Assembly (NCBI GenBank): GCA_029972225.1 | Contig: CP124756.1 | Location: 2,214,001-2,278,000 of the forward strand | From: Candidatus Thiothrix putei | GTDB taxonomy: Bacteria; Pseudomonadota; Gammaproteobacteria; Thiotrichales; Thiotrichaceae | Direction of reading: 5' to 3' | Length of the DNA stretch: 64,000 nucleotides | Shown: positions 50,386 through 58,326 of the stretch, in pieces | Layout: each line of letters begins with the position of its first letter | How positions within the stretch are numbered: the stretch's first letter is position 1 | Notes under the pieces: model-generated | Database searches by the model: none | Told to the model about the DNA's origin: nothing | The model's input: only the letters and a program-made list of their open reading frames with translations | Program-made: the position numbers and the translations under genes

Positions 50386-51143
50386 ATACACTTGCACCTG
50401 CGGCTGTCTTTCCCTCAACAGTCATGCACAGCAGGCGTTTTCCGGTGAGTTACCGTTTCAGCTATCGCGTTTTTAGTTTGTTAGTGGACATCGACCGGCT
50501 GGATGAAGTCGGGCGTAACCCACTGTTTTCCATCAACCGTTTCAACCTGTTCAGCCTTTACCAGCGTGACCACGGCGCACGCGACGGCAGTGCTTGGCGC
50601 GGCTGGGCGGAAACCTTATTGCGCGAGAATGGCATTGACGCTGCGATTGGCAACATCCAATTGCTGTGTTTCCCACGTATCTTGGGTTATGGCTTTAACC
50701 CGTTGAGTTTGTGGTTCTGCCATGACGCGGCGGGCAACTTGCTGGCGGTGATTTGCGAAGTGCGCAATACCTTTGGTGAACACCACCATTATTTGCTACC
50801 GGTAGCCGCTAATGCCGCCATCGTCACCGGCAGCAAGCAGAAAGTGTTTCATGTGTCGCCCTTCATGGGGATGGAAGCCCAGTATGAATTTTTCATCCAT
50901 CCACCGGCTGACACGGTAAAAATTCTGATCCACGAATACGAGGGCGACGAATTGGCGCTGATTGCCAGCCAACAAGGGCAACGCCAGCCGTTTACCACTG
51001 GCGTTTTGCTGCGGCAATTTGCACTTATTCCGTTTATGACACTCAAAGTCATGACCTTGATTCACTGGCAAGCCCTGAAAATCTGGCTAAAAGGCGGCAA
51101 GTTCTATCGCAAGCCTGCGCCCCCAACGGAGACCGTAACCTAA
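50382..51143 (+). CDS. DUF1365 family protein
   Basis: 253 aa from the ATG at 50382, in an ATGA overlap with the flavoprotein gene. Family features: VMHSRRFPVSYRFSYRVFSLLVDIDRL, FPRILGYGFNPLSLWFCHDAAG, VCEVRNTFGEHHHYLL and FMGMEAQYEF. Function not established; consistently paired with FAD oxidoreductase and cyclopropane synthase. Overlaps cfa by one base. Confidence 0.92.
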   Translation: MNTLAPAAVFPSTVMHSRRFPVSYRFSYRVFSLLVDIDRLDEVGRNPLFSINRFNLFSLYQRDHGARDGSAWRGWAETLLRENGIDAAIGNIQLLCFPRILGYGFNPLSLWFCHDAAGNLLAVICEVRNTFGEHHHYLLPVAANAAIVTGSKQKVFHVSPFMGMEAQYEFFIHPPADTVKILIHEYEGDELALIASQQGQRQPFTTGVLLRQFALIPFMTLKVMTLIHWQALKIWLKGGKFYRKPAPPTETVT

Positions 51144-52360
51144 TGCCCTTAGAGACCACCCTGAACCCGCCATTAGCGCCCAGTTTTGATCATTTGCCCA
51201 CGCTGAAACGCTGGCTGTTGGCAACGTTTGCCCGCATTCAATACGGGCGGCTCAGCATTCATTTGGATGGCGAGTATTACGTGCTGGGGCATTCCGACGA
51301 ATTGCACGCCAGCATTCACATTCACCGCCCCTTGCGCCTTGCGCTGAAATGTTTGACCAAAGGCGATTTAGGGTTTGGTGAAGCCTATATTGCGGGCGAT
51401 TGGTCAAGCGACCACCCAGCGGATCTGCTGACCCTGTTATTACGCAATTGGGAGCAATTCGGCAATACACTGGATAGCCGCAAGCTGCTACGCAAACCTG
51501 CGAATTGGTTTCACCAACTGCGCCGCAACAGTGTCCGCAATAGCCGCAAGAACATTGCCCACCATTACGACATGGGCAACGATTTCTACCGCGAATGGCT
51601 AGACAGCACCATGACGTATTCGTCAGCGTTGTACACCACCCCAGACTTAAGCCTAGAACAAGCGCAACGTGCCAAATACCAACGCATTTTGGATGAATTG
51701 CAGGTGCAAGCAGGGCAAACCGTGCTGGAAATCGGCTGCGGTTGGGGCGGTTTCGCGGAAATGGCAGCCGAACAGGGTTGCAAAGTGCACGGCATTACCC
51801 TTTCCAGCGAACAATTGGCCTGGGCGCAACAGCGTTTGGAACATTTTGGCGAACAAACCGTGCTGGAATTGCGCGATTACCGCCACCTGGAAGGCACTTA
51901 CGACCACATTGTCTCGATTGAAATGTTCGAGGCGGTGGGTGAACAGTATTGGGAAACCTATTTCCAAACGTTGCAACGTCACCTCAAACCGGGCGGACGT
52001 GCCGTGTTGCAAATCATCACCATTGGCGATGACTGGTTTGAAACCTACCGGTCGCGGGCGGATTACATCCAACGCTACATCTTCCCCGGCGGGATGTTGC
52101 CAAACCCTGCCAACCTCGAAAAACTGGTGGCGGGTAGTCACCTCAAGCAGATTAATCAACTGAGTTTTGGCAAGGATTATGCGCGGACACTGCGTGAATG
52201 GGATGAACGCTTCATCGCTGCCCTGCCAACGCTACGCCCGCTGGGGTATGACCAACGCTTTGAACGCTTGTGGCGTTATTACCTCGCGTATTGCGAAGCG
52301 GGTTTCAACGAGGAACGCATCGACGTGATTCAGTTAACGCTGGAGAAACCCTTGTCATGA
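51143..52360 (+). CDS. cfa: cyclopropane-fatty-acyl-phospholipid synthase family protein
   Basis: Uses SAM to modify unsaturated phospholipid acyl chains at the membrane. 405 aa. SAM motif VLEIGCGWGGFAEMAAEQGCKVHGITLSSEQ, DSTMTYSSALY, SIEMFEAVGEQYWETYF and SFGKDYARTLREWDERF match the family. Close relatives in similar operons methylate fatty acids rather than close a cyclopropane ring, so the product is uncertain. TAATG overlap upstream and ATGA overlap downstream. Confidence 0.92.
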   Translation: MPLETTLNPPLAPSFDHLPTLKRWLLATFARIQYGRLSIHLDGEYYVLGHSDELHASIHIHRPLRLALKCLTKGDLGFGEAYIAGDWSSDHPADLLTLLLRNWEQFGNTLDSRKLLRKPANWFHQLRRNSVRNSRKNIAHHYDMGNDFYREWLDSTMTYSSALYTTPDLSLEQAQRAKYQRILDELQVQAGQTVLEIGCGWGGFAEMAAEQGCKVHGITLSSEQLAWAQQRLEHFGEQTVLELRDYRHLEGTYDHIVSIEMFEAVGEQYWETYFQTLQRHLKPGGRAVLQIITIGDDWFETYRSRADYIQRYIFPGGMLPNPANLEKLVAGSHLKQINQLSFGKDYARTLREWDERFIAALPTLRPLGYDQRFERLWRYYLAYCEAGFNEERIDVIQLTLEKPLS

Positions 52361-53724
52361 TGAAAGCCGCCCATTATCGCCAATTGCTGTTTTACGGCTT
52401 ACCGGGGCTGCCGCTGGCGATGTTGGGCTTACCATTGTACGTGTATTTGCCGTCGTTTTATGCACAAGAATGGCATCTGTCACTGACGGTGATTGGCGTT
52501 GCACTACTGGCGGCACGCGGCTTTGATGTCATTACTGATCCGTTGATTGGCTGGGCAAACGACAAGGTAAACAGCCGTATTGGTCGGCGTAAATTTTTCA
52601 TTTTACTGGGAACACCGTTATTACTGGTAGGGTTGGATTATTTGTTGCGCCCTGTCGGTAATGTCGATGGGCTGTATTTGTTTACTTGGTCAATGGTCAC
52701 GTATTTGGGTTGGACGTTGATCAGCATCCCTTGGCAAGCGTGGGGGTCGGAAATGACCCACGATTACCACGGCAAAAGTGCTTTATCCGCCAGTCGTGAG
52801 GTGTTTGCTATCCTCGGTACGGTGGTGGTGATTAGCTTGCCGTTTTTGATCGGCGCAATGGATAACATTGCACTCACGCTCGACACCCTTGCCAAATTAT
52901 TGTGGGTGTTATTGCCCTTGAGCCTTTTTCCCGCCTTGGTATGGTTGGTGGAACGCCGCCAAGTGCGTCGGTTCGCGCCCTTGCGCAAGGTGGGCAGCAT
53001 TCTCTCAGCACATCCCGCGATACGCCAGTTGCTGCCCGCTTATTTTATTAACAGTTTAGCCAATGCCCTGCCTGCTACCTTGTTCATTTTGTTTGTGACC
53101 CATGTGTTGCACGCGCCTGAACAGGTCGGCACGGTGCTGATGGTGTACTTCCTCAGCGGTATTGTTGGTCTCCCGCTGTGGTTGTGGCTCGCCCGTCGCA
53201 TCGACAAAAGTCGGGCGTGGGTATTGGCTCTTGTGTTGTCGGTGGCAGCGTTTGCGTGGGTGCCGTTTTTGGGCGCAGGCGATGTGTATGGGTTTCTCGC
53301 CATCTGTGTTGTCAGTGGTTTGGCATTGGGGGCTGATGTGGCGTTGCCTGCGTCAATGCAAGCGGATATTGCTCAGCAAATGGAACATCAGGGCAATCCG
53401 CAAACCGGCTTGCTGTTTGGTTTGTGGGGATTGCTGACGAAATTAGCACTGGCTTTGGCGGTGGGGATTGCATTTCCGCTATTGGATTGGGCGGGCTTTG
53501 CGCAAGATGCAGCCCTGCAAAGCGATACAACCTTGTTAACCATGGCTTTATTGTACGCCGGACTGCCTGTATTGCTGAAAAGCTGGGTGATTTGGCGCAT
53601 GTGGCGATTTCCTTTCAGTGAAGTCGATTTTCGGGATTATTGGGAGATGAGTTATGCGAATGCGCTCTATTCTGCTCGCCCTTCTGCTTTTCACAATGAG
53701 CGGGTGCAGCAGCATGAAGATTGA
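52357..53724 (+). CDS. GPH/MFS-type transporter
   Basis: 455 aa from the ATG at 52357 (MMKAAHYRQLLFYGLPGLPLAMLGLPLYVYLPSFYA). Twelve hydrophobic segments; the LIGWANDKVNSRIGRRKFFILLG loop and GADVALPASMQADIAQQMEH match the melibiose-carrier (GPH) group of the major facilitator superfamily. In this operon it probably moves a lipid-related molecule rather than a sugar (inference). Overlaps cfa (ATGA) and, unusually, the DUF3833 gene by 71 bases. Confidence 0.85.
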   Translation: MMKAAHYRQLLFYGLPGLPLAMLGLPLYVYLPSFYAQEWHLSLTVIGVALLAARGFDVITDPLIGWANDKVNSRIGRRKFFILLGTPLLLVGLDYLLRPVGNVDGLYLFTWSMVTYLGWTLISIPWQAWGSEMTHDYHGKSALSASREVFAILGTVVVISLPFLIGAMDNIALTLDTLAKLLWVLLPLSLFPALVWLVERRQVRRFAPLRKVGSILSAHPAIRQLLPAYFINSLANALPATLFILFVTHVLHAPEQVGTVLMVYFLSGIVGLPLWLWLARRIDKSRAWVLALVLSVAAFAWVPFLGAGDVYGFLAICVVSGLALGADVALPASMQADIAQQMEHQGNPQTGLLFGLWGLLTKLALALAVGIAFPLLDWAGFAQDAALQSDTTLLTMALLYAGLPVLLKSWVIWRMWRFPFSEVDFRDYWEMSYANALYSARPSAFHNERVQQHED

Positions 53725-54184
53725 AGATTACGCCGCGTTTGAACCAAAGCTGGATCTATTTGCCTATTTTCAGGGCAATACCCGTGGTTGGGGCGTGTTT
53801 CAGGATCGTAGCGGTGCGTTGAAACGCCAGTTCGTGGTCGACATCAAAGGCGAGGTCAACAAGGATGGCGAATTGGTGATGACTGAAGATTTCGTGTGGA
53901 ACGACGGCGAAATCTCCCAACGCATTTGGTACATCCGCAAACAAGACGCACACCGTTACAGCGGGCGAGCGGCGGATGTGGTCGGCGAAGCGCAGGGTGT
54001 GGCTTACGGTAATGCGCTCAATTGGCAATACGATTTGAATCTGCCAGTAGATGGCAAAGTCTGGCAGGTGCATTTCGATGATTGGATGTATTTGCAACCC
54101 GATGGCGTATTGCTGAACCGTGCGAAAATGAGCAAATTTGGTTTCACCTTGGGTGAAGTGACGATTGCATTTCAGAAAAAGTAA
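53654..54184 (+). CDS. DUF3833 lipoprotein
   Basis: 176 aa. Lipobox in LLLFTMSGCSSM, then the family pattern KIEDYAAFEPKLDLFAYFQGNTRGWGVFQDRSGALKRQF and VWNDGEISQRIWYIRK. Gggag lies 8 bases before the ATG at 53654. Its first 71 bases overlap the end of the transporter gene in another frame. A usual member of cfa/DUF1365 operons; function unknown. Confidence 0.88.
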   Translation: MRMRSILLALLLFTMSGCSSMKIEDYAAFEPKLDLFAYFQGNTRGWGVFQDRSGALKRQFVVDIKGEVNKDGELVMTEDFVWNDGEISQRIWYIRKQDAHRYSGRAADVVGEAQGVAYGNALNWQYDLNLPVDGKVWQVHFDDWMYLQPDGVLLNRAKMSKFGFTLGEVTIAFQKK

Positions 54185-54195
54185 GGAGTAGCGAG

Positions 54196-54720
54196 ATGTT
54201 ACGGAAAAGTTTATTGCTGGCATTGTGCTGTTTACCGCTGACAGTAGCGGCGGCTGTTCCCGCTGGCTTGCAAACCGCAGGCAAAGGCGAAGCACTTTAC
54301 CTTGGCATGATCAAAGTGTACGACGCGGAATTGTCGGTTAGCCCTGATGCGAGTCGTGCTACGGTGCTGGATGCAGGGGTTTCGCGCTGCTTGAAGCTGG
54401 ATTACGCGGTGGAATTGACTGCCGACAAATTCACGCTTGCCGCCGAAACCGTGCTGAAACGCCAACATGACGCGGCAACCTTGGCGCAAGTTCAAGCACA
54501 ATTAGATCAGCTTCATGCGGCGTATGCTGATGTGAAGGTGGGCGATATTTACCAGATGTGCTATGACGCAAAAGCGCAAACCACCAGCTTGCTGTTGAAT
54601 GGCAAGGTGATGACGCGGGTGAAATCCGCTGAATTCGCTGAAGTGTATTTCGGGATTTGGTTAGCAGAAAAGCAGCCGATTGCGCAGAAACTGCGGGAAC
54701 AATTACTCACCGGGCTGTAG
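54196..54720 (+). CDS. secreted chalcone isomerase-like protein
   Basis: 174 aa. Signal peptide MLRKSLLLALCCLPLTVAAA, followed by the chalcone isomerase-like fold pattern (GKGEALYLGMIKVYDAELSV, CLKLDYAVELTADKF, LLLNGKVMTRVKSAEFAEVYFGIWL). Bacterial members probably bind fatty acids rather than chalcones (known for the related FAP proteins; inference here). Last gene of the lipid operon, 11 bases after DUF3833; overlaps the convergent nuclease gene by 14 bases. Confidence 0.82.
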   Translation: MLRKSLLLALCCLPLTVAAAVPAGLQTAGKGEALYLGMIKVYDAELSVSPDASRATVLDAGVSRCLKLDYAVELTADKFTLAAETVLKRQHDAATLAQVQAQLDQLHAAYADVKVGDIYQMCYDAKAQTTSLLLNGKVMTRVKSAEFAEVYFGIWLAEKQPIAQKLREQLLTGL

Positions 54721-55951
54721 ATTGACGCAACACCAAGCGCTGCTCGGTCGTATCATACTGGTAATGCGCAATTTGTTCCGTCAGCAATAAGCGAATTGCT
54801 TGATCAATCACCTTAAGTGGCACCACAAACCATTCGCGTGGGCTATGCCGCTGCCCTGCCGCATCAAATATATCCAGATTCAAACAAGCCTCGGCAAACA
54901 GGGTGTGCAAGAGCCATTCCAGCTTTTGCGGATTCAGGTCATAAGTCTGGTACTCCGCCAGCACCTCGACTTCCGCCAGCAGATAGGTTGGCTCTTGCAC
55001 TGCATTTTTCAGACGCTGGGTAAGTGCTTGATTGGAAAAACCAATTTTGTGCAGATAAGGCAATTCCAGAATAGCCGGATTGCAACTCAAAGAGCGCAAC
55101 ACATAAATCACCCCAGTCTGTGTGCCGGTTTCACTGACTCCGGCAAAGCCCGCACTAAAACGGGCGTGCGTTTCCGCTTCGGTATCGGTGACGATATAAC
55201 CCTCCTGATACAGCGCTTTCGCTAGGGAACGGTAGAGCATGTTCGATTCCGTAGCGTTTTCAAACACGCAATACGTGCGCCCGTCTTTGCGGTAACGCCT
55301 GCCATTCACCGTTTTTTCTGTTGAAGTGAAGTGGACGCTCACCATTTTGAGCAAAATGCCATTCAACACATAATAAGCGCCATCGACCAATTGCTCGCCC
55401 TTATCCGTGAAAGGCAACAGTTTGCGTTTCCCTGCGGCTAATTCGCGGTGTACCTGCTTAAACTCGGCTTCATACGCCGCAAACTCAGCCGGGTTACACG
55501 GCTTACGCTTGGCAACATACGCACTGCTGGCGCGGGGTATTACGCTGATATGCTGCAATTGCAAAATACTGTCCGCAGCCGTTTCCTCGGCGGATACGCC
55601 CCCTAATAAACCCAGCGGGTCATCCAAAACATCCGCGACCGTTTCAATGGTGGGCATATTAGGGAGCGTAATCCCCGCCAACAAACCAAAACGGTCAGCA
55701 GCTTGTAGGGAAACGACCTTTTCAGGGTCATCACGCAACCCTTGCAAACGGCTGTATAGCTTGCGCTCTTGAATATCCCGACTGGCGATAGGTTCACGCC
55801 CATGCTGCTCAAAGAAGGTATTAATTTCCTCAAATGCCGCTAATAGACGTTCATCAGCGGAAACCCCGTTGCTGGCATTGGGCTTCACCGCTAACAATCC
55901 CAGAGGGTCATTGTGCAGAATGGCTTGCATTTCCTTATCAAAGTCGATCAT
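54707..55951 (-). CDS. GIY-YIG (T5orf172-like) nuclease protein
   Basis: 414 aa. Residues about 279-385 form a GIY-YIG-type domain: VIYVLRSL (281-288) for the GIY strand, YLHKIGFS (299-306) for the YIG strand, Arg313 in QALTQRLKNA and Glu345 in KLEWLLHTLF as candidate catalytic residues. An N-terminal helical segment (FFEQHGREP at 46-54, then L..LR) matches the C-terminus of the helicase encoded just upstream. The motif DPLGLL occurs twice (15-20 and 111-116). The ATG overlaps the helicase stop (ATGA), so synthesis is coupled. Probably the cutting subunit of a defence or restriction module (inference). Confidence 0.78.
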   Translation of the reverse strand: MIDFDKEMQAILHNDPLGLLAVKPNASNGVSADERLLAAFEEINTFFEQHGREPIASRDIQERKLYSRLQGLRDDPEKVVSLQAADRFGLLAGITLPNMPTIETVADVLDDPLGLLGGVSAEETAADSILQLQHISVIPRASSAYVAKRKPCNPAEFAAYEAEFKQVHRELAAGKRKLLPFTDKGEQLVDGAYYVLNGILLKMVSVHFTSTEKTVNGRRYRKDGRTYCVFENATESNMLYRSLAKALYQEGYIVTDTEAETHARFSAGFAGVSETGTQTGVIYVLRSLSCNPAILELPYLHKIGFSNQALTQRLKNAVQEPTYLLAEVEVLAEYQTYDLNPQKLEWLLHTLFAEACLNLDIFDAAGQRHSPREWFVVPLKVIDQAIRLLLTEQIAHYQYDTTEQRLVLRQSTAR

Positions 55952-58323
55952 GCCGGATTTGCCTGTGCTGCTTGTTGGGCTTGGTGCTGGCGGCGTTTAT
56001 TGCGTAGGTAAACCAACGCTTCCGCCATGCGTTTTTCCAGTGGATCAGAAGCATTAATATGCGGTTCACGCCCGTGTTGCTGCATAAATGAGCCGATTCT
56101 GTCACGGTACAAAATCACCGCCTCTTCATCGGTCATCTGAATGCGCCCCGCATCAATGGTTTCCTGAATCACTTTGAGCAAAGATGCTGTCACCGATTTG
56201 GATAACACTTCAAAGGCTTTCTGGAACGGGTTTACGCGGTCAATCAAGTCAATGTGCAAATCTTCGATATTGACAAATTTGCCCGCCATGCGCACAAACT
56301 TCTTATCGCCGACCTCCTTGATTTCACCGTTTTTGATAGCGGAATCCGCTACGACGTGTTGGCGCACTTCCTCGACTTGCTCATCGTTCAAATCGGGGTA
56401 TTTGGTGCGGATAACCCGTGGAATCAGCACCTTGTTAATCACTTCCGGGTCAATAAACTCGCCGGGCAGCACTTTCAGCAAGGTACTGTCTTGCAAAATA
56501 CTCGCCTTCAAATCGTTCAAGTCCGACTCAACAATCGCTTTCACCCGCATAGAGGTCGGCTCTTTGAAACCGCGAATGTGGATAGTCCCCACTTCTGGGG
56601 TTTGCGTATCATCGGGGTGCTTAGTCTTGAATTTAAAATTAGGCGCAAGCACTTGTTCCATTAACAGCGAGGCGGTAATCGCTTTCAGCATATTATTGAC
56701 GGACAGCTTCACCTCGCCATCCGCTGCATCCGGCTGCGCAATCAGGTTGGTAAATTGCGCATGGGTTTTGTTCGGGCTATCGCGGGTAGCACGCCCAATA
56801 ATCTGAATGATTTCGGTCAACGAACCGCGATAACCCACCGTCAGCGCGTGTTCGCAAAAAGGCCAGTCGAAACCTTCTTTCGCCATGCCCAACGCAATGA
56901 TCAGATCCATATCATCGGGGCTATTGAGAGTGCGCAGGTAAGCCACGATCTTGTCACGGTCTTTGGGATTATCGTTCACCAAATCCGCCACTTTAATAAC
57001 CTTGCCATCGGTTTTGCGGCGCACGAATAACACCCCCGTCGCGGAATCCTGCTTTTCCACCTCACCGATAGCATCAAGAATGTAATTCACCTCATCATGC
57101 TTTTGCTTGGTCGACTCACCCGCGTTGACATTGGGGATGTGCAAAATGGTTTTCTTGTCCGTATCCAAAATCTGCGCAATCGCGCTCAGGTAACGCCCCT
57201 GATAAAAATGATAGCCAATCCCCAACGTTTTCAAGTGGGTATAACCGTTCAATTGCTCGTAATAGTTGTAAGTCACTTTGCTGAAACGGGCTTCATCTTC
57301 GGCTTGCAGCACCGGCACGCTATCCCCACGGAAATACGAACCCGTCATGGCGATAATATGCGCGGTGGTATGACTCATCACCGAGCGCAACACTTCACCA
57401 AGGCGATTATCGGCATCCGCCGATACATGGTGAAATTCATCAATCGCCAGCAACACGCGGTTAAAACGGCTTTCTTCCACCGCATCAAAGGCAAAACGCA
57501 AGGTAGCGTGGGTACAAATCAAAATCGTCGCCGCCGTGTCATCCAAAAACTTGCCGAAAGCTTTGACCTTGCTGGACTCACCACCGGGTGTACACAGGTT
57601 GTAAGCGTCATTCACCTCCCAATCCGCAAAGAACCCGTGGGCGCTCAGGCGAGCGCTGGCAAACGAGGCACCGATGGAACGTTCCGGCACGGCGACAATC
57701 ACCTTTTGCACGCCTTGATTGAACAGTTTATCCAGTGCCAGAAACATGAGGGCGCGGGATTTGCCAGAGGCTGGCGGAGCTTTCAGCAACAGGTATTGCG
57801 CGTCACGCGCCTGAAACGCCTTGGCTTGCATTTCACGCATTCCCATGCGGTCAAGCGCGATGCTGTTGCCGGTTTGGGCGTAGGTGACGTTGACGAGATT
57901 GGTGGGAGAGGAACGCTGGGAAGCGACGGTAGGGAGGGGTTTCTTTTCTTCCCTTGGTGGGTAATCCACTTCAAACGGTTTGACCTGACCTTTGACGGGG
58001 AAAGGTTCGATGGCACGCGCATCCGCCAAAATCCATGCCCAATCGCCGGAATCTTCGCAATCTTGCGCGGTGTTGCGGTCACAGCCTGCGGCTTTGCCGT
58101 GTAGTTTGGCATTAAACGGTACGCAATCCACCAGCTTGACGTGCGCGACTGCCATACCAGAGGGGTAAAGCGTGCCATCCCGCATCCGTTGCCCTGCCAT
58201 GTTCTTACTGGCACCGATCAGCAAATCGCCTCGGTGGGCGTAGTGCCAACTGCGGATTTCCACGGTCTTGCTGCCATCGGCAATTTGACTTGCCCACGGT
58301 TGGCGTACCATTAAACATTTCAT
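55948..58323 (-). CDS. ASCH-domain SF2 helicase
   Basis: 791 aa. N-terminal ASCH domain (VRQPWASQIADGSKTVEIRSW, residues 6-26, to about 115), a fold that binds RNA or modified nucleotides. Then a superfamily 2 helicase: APPASGKS (182-189), DEFH (295-298), MTGSYF (326-331, in place of SAT) and QIIGRATR (507-514). The C-terminal region ends with FMQQHGREP (about 746-754) and a short helical module shared with the adjacent nuclease. Three bases separate it from the AAA gene upstream. Likely the motor of a restriction-type system. Confidence 0.85.
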   Translation of the reverse strand: MKCLMVRQPWASQIADGSKTVEIRSWHYAHRGDLLIGASKNMAGQRMRDGTLYPSGMAVAHVKLVDCVPFNAKLHGKAAGCDRNTAQDCEDSGDWAWILADARAIEPFPVKGQVKPFEVDYPPREEKKPLPTVASQRSSPTNLVNVTYAQTGNSIALDRMGMREMQAKAFQARDAQYLLLKAPPASGKSRALMFLALDKLFNQGVQKVIVAVPERSIGASFASARLSAHGFFADWEVNDAYNLCTPGGESSKVKAFGKFLDDTAATILICTHATLRFAFDAVEESRFNRVLLAIDEFHHVSADADNRLGEVLRSVMSHTTAHIIAMTGSYFRGDSVPVLQAEDEARFSKVTYNYYEQLNGYTHLKTLGIGYHFYQGRYLSAIAQILDTDKKTILHIPNVNAGESTKQKHDEVNYILDAIGEVEKQDSATGVLFVRRKTDGKVIKVADLVNDNPKDRDKIVAYLRTLNSPDDMDLIIALGMAKEGFDWPFCEHALTVGYRGSLTEIIQIIGRATRDSPNKTHAQFTNLIAQPDAADGEVKLSVNNMLKAITASLLMEQVLAPNFKFKTKHPDDTQTPEVGTIHIRGFKEPTSMRVKAIVESDLNDLKASILQDSTLLKVLPGEFIDPEVINKVLIPRVIRTKYPDLNDEQVEEVRQHVVADSAIKNGEIKEVGDKKFVRMAGKFVNIEDLHIDLIDRVNPFQKAFEVLSKSVTASLLKVIQETIDAGRIQMTDEEAVILYRDRIGSFMQQHGREPHINASDPLEKRMAEALVYLRNKRRQHQAQQAAQANPA

Positions 58324-58326
58324 TTT

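Noticed and set aside
49039..54720. Carotenoid or squalene pathway, considered for the FAD oxidoreductase
   Set aside because: The neighbours DUF1365 and cfa define a different, lipid-modifying operon; no phytoene synthase or other carotenoid gene is present.
57097..58104. Plus-strand open frame of 335 codons
   Set aside because: Antisense to the ASCH-helicase, which has intact helicase motifs; histidine- and arginine-rich translation is typical of a shadow frame.
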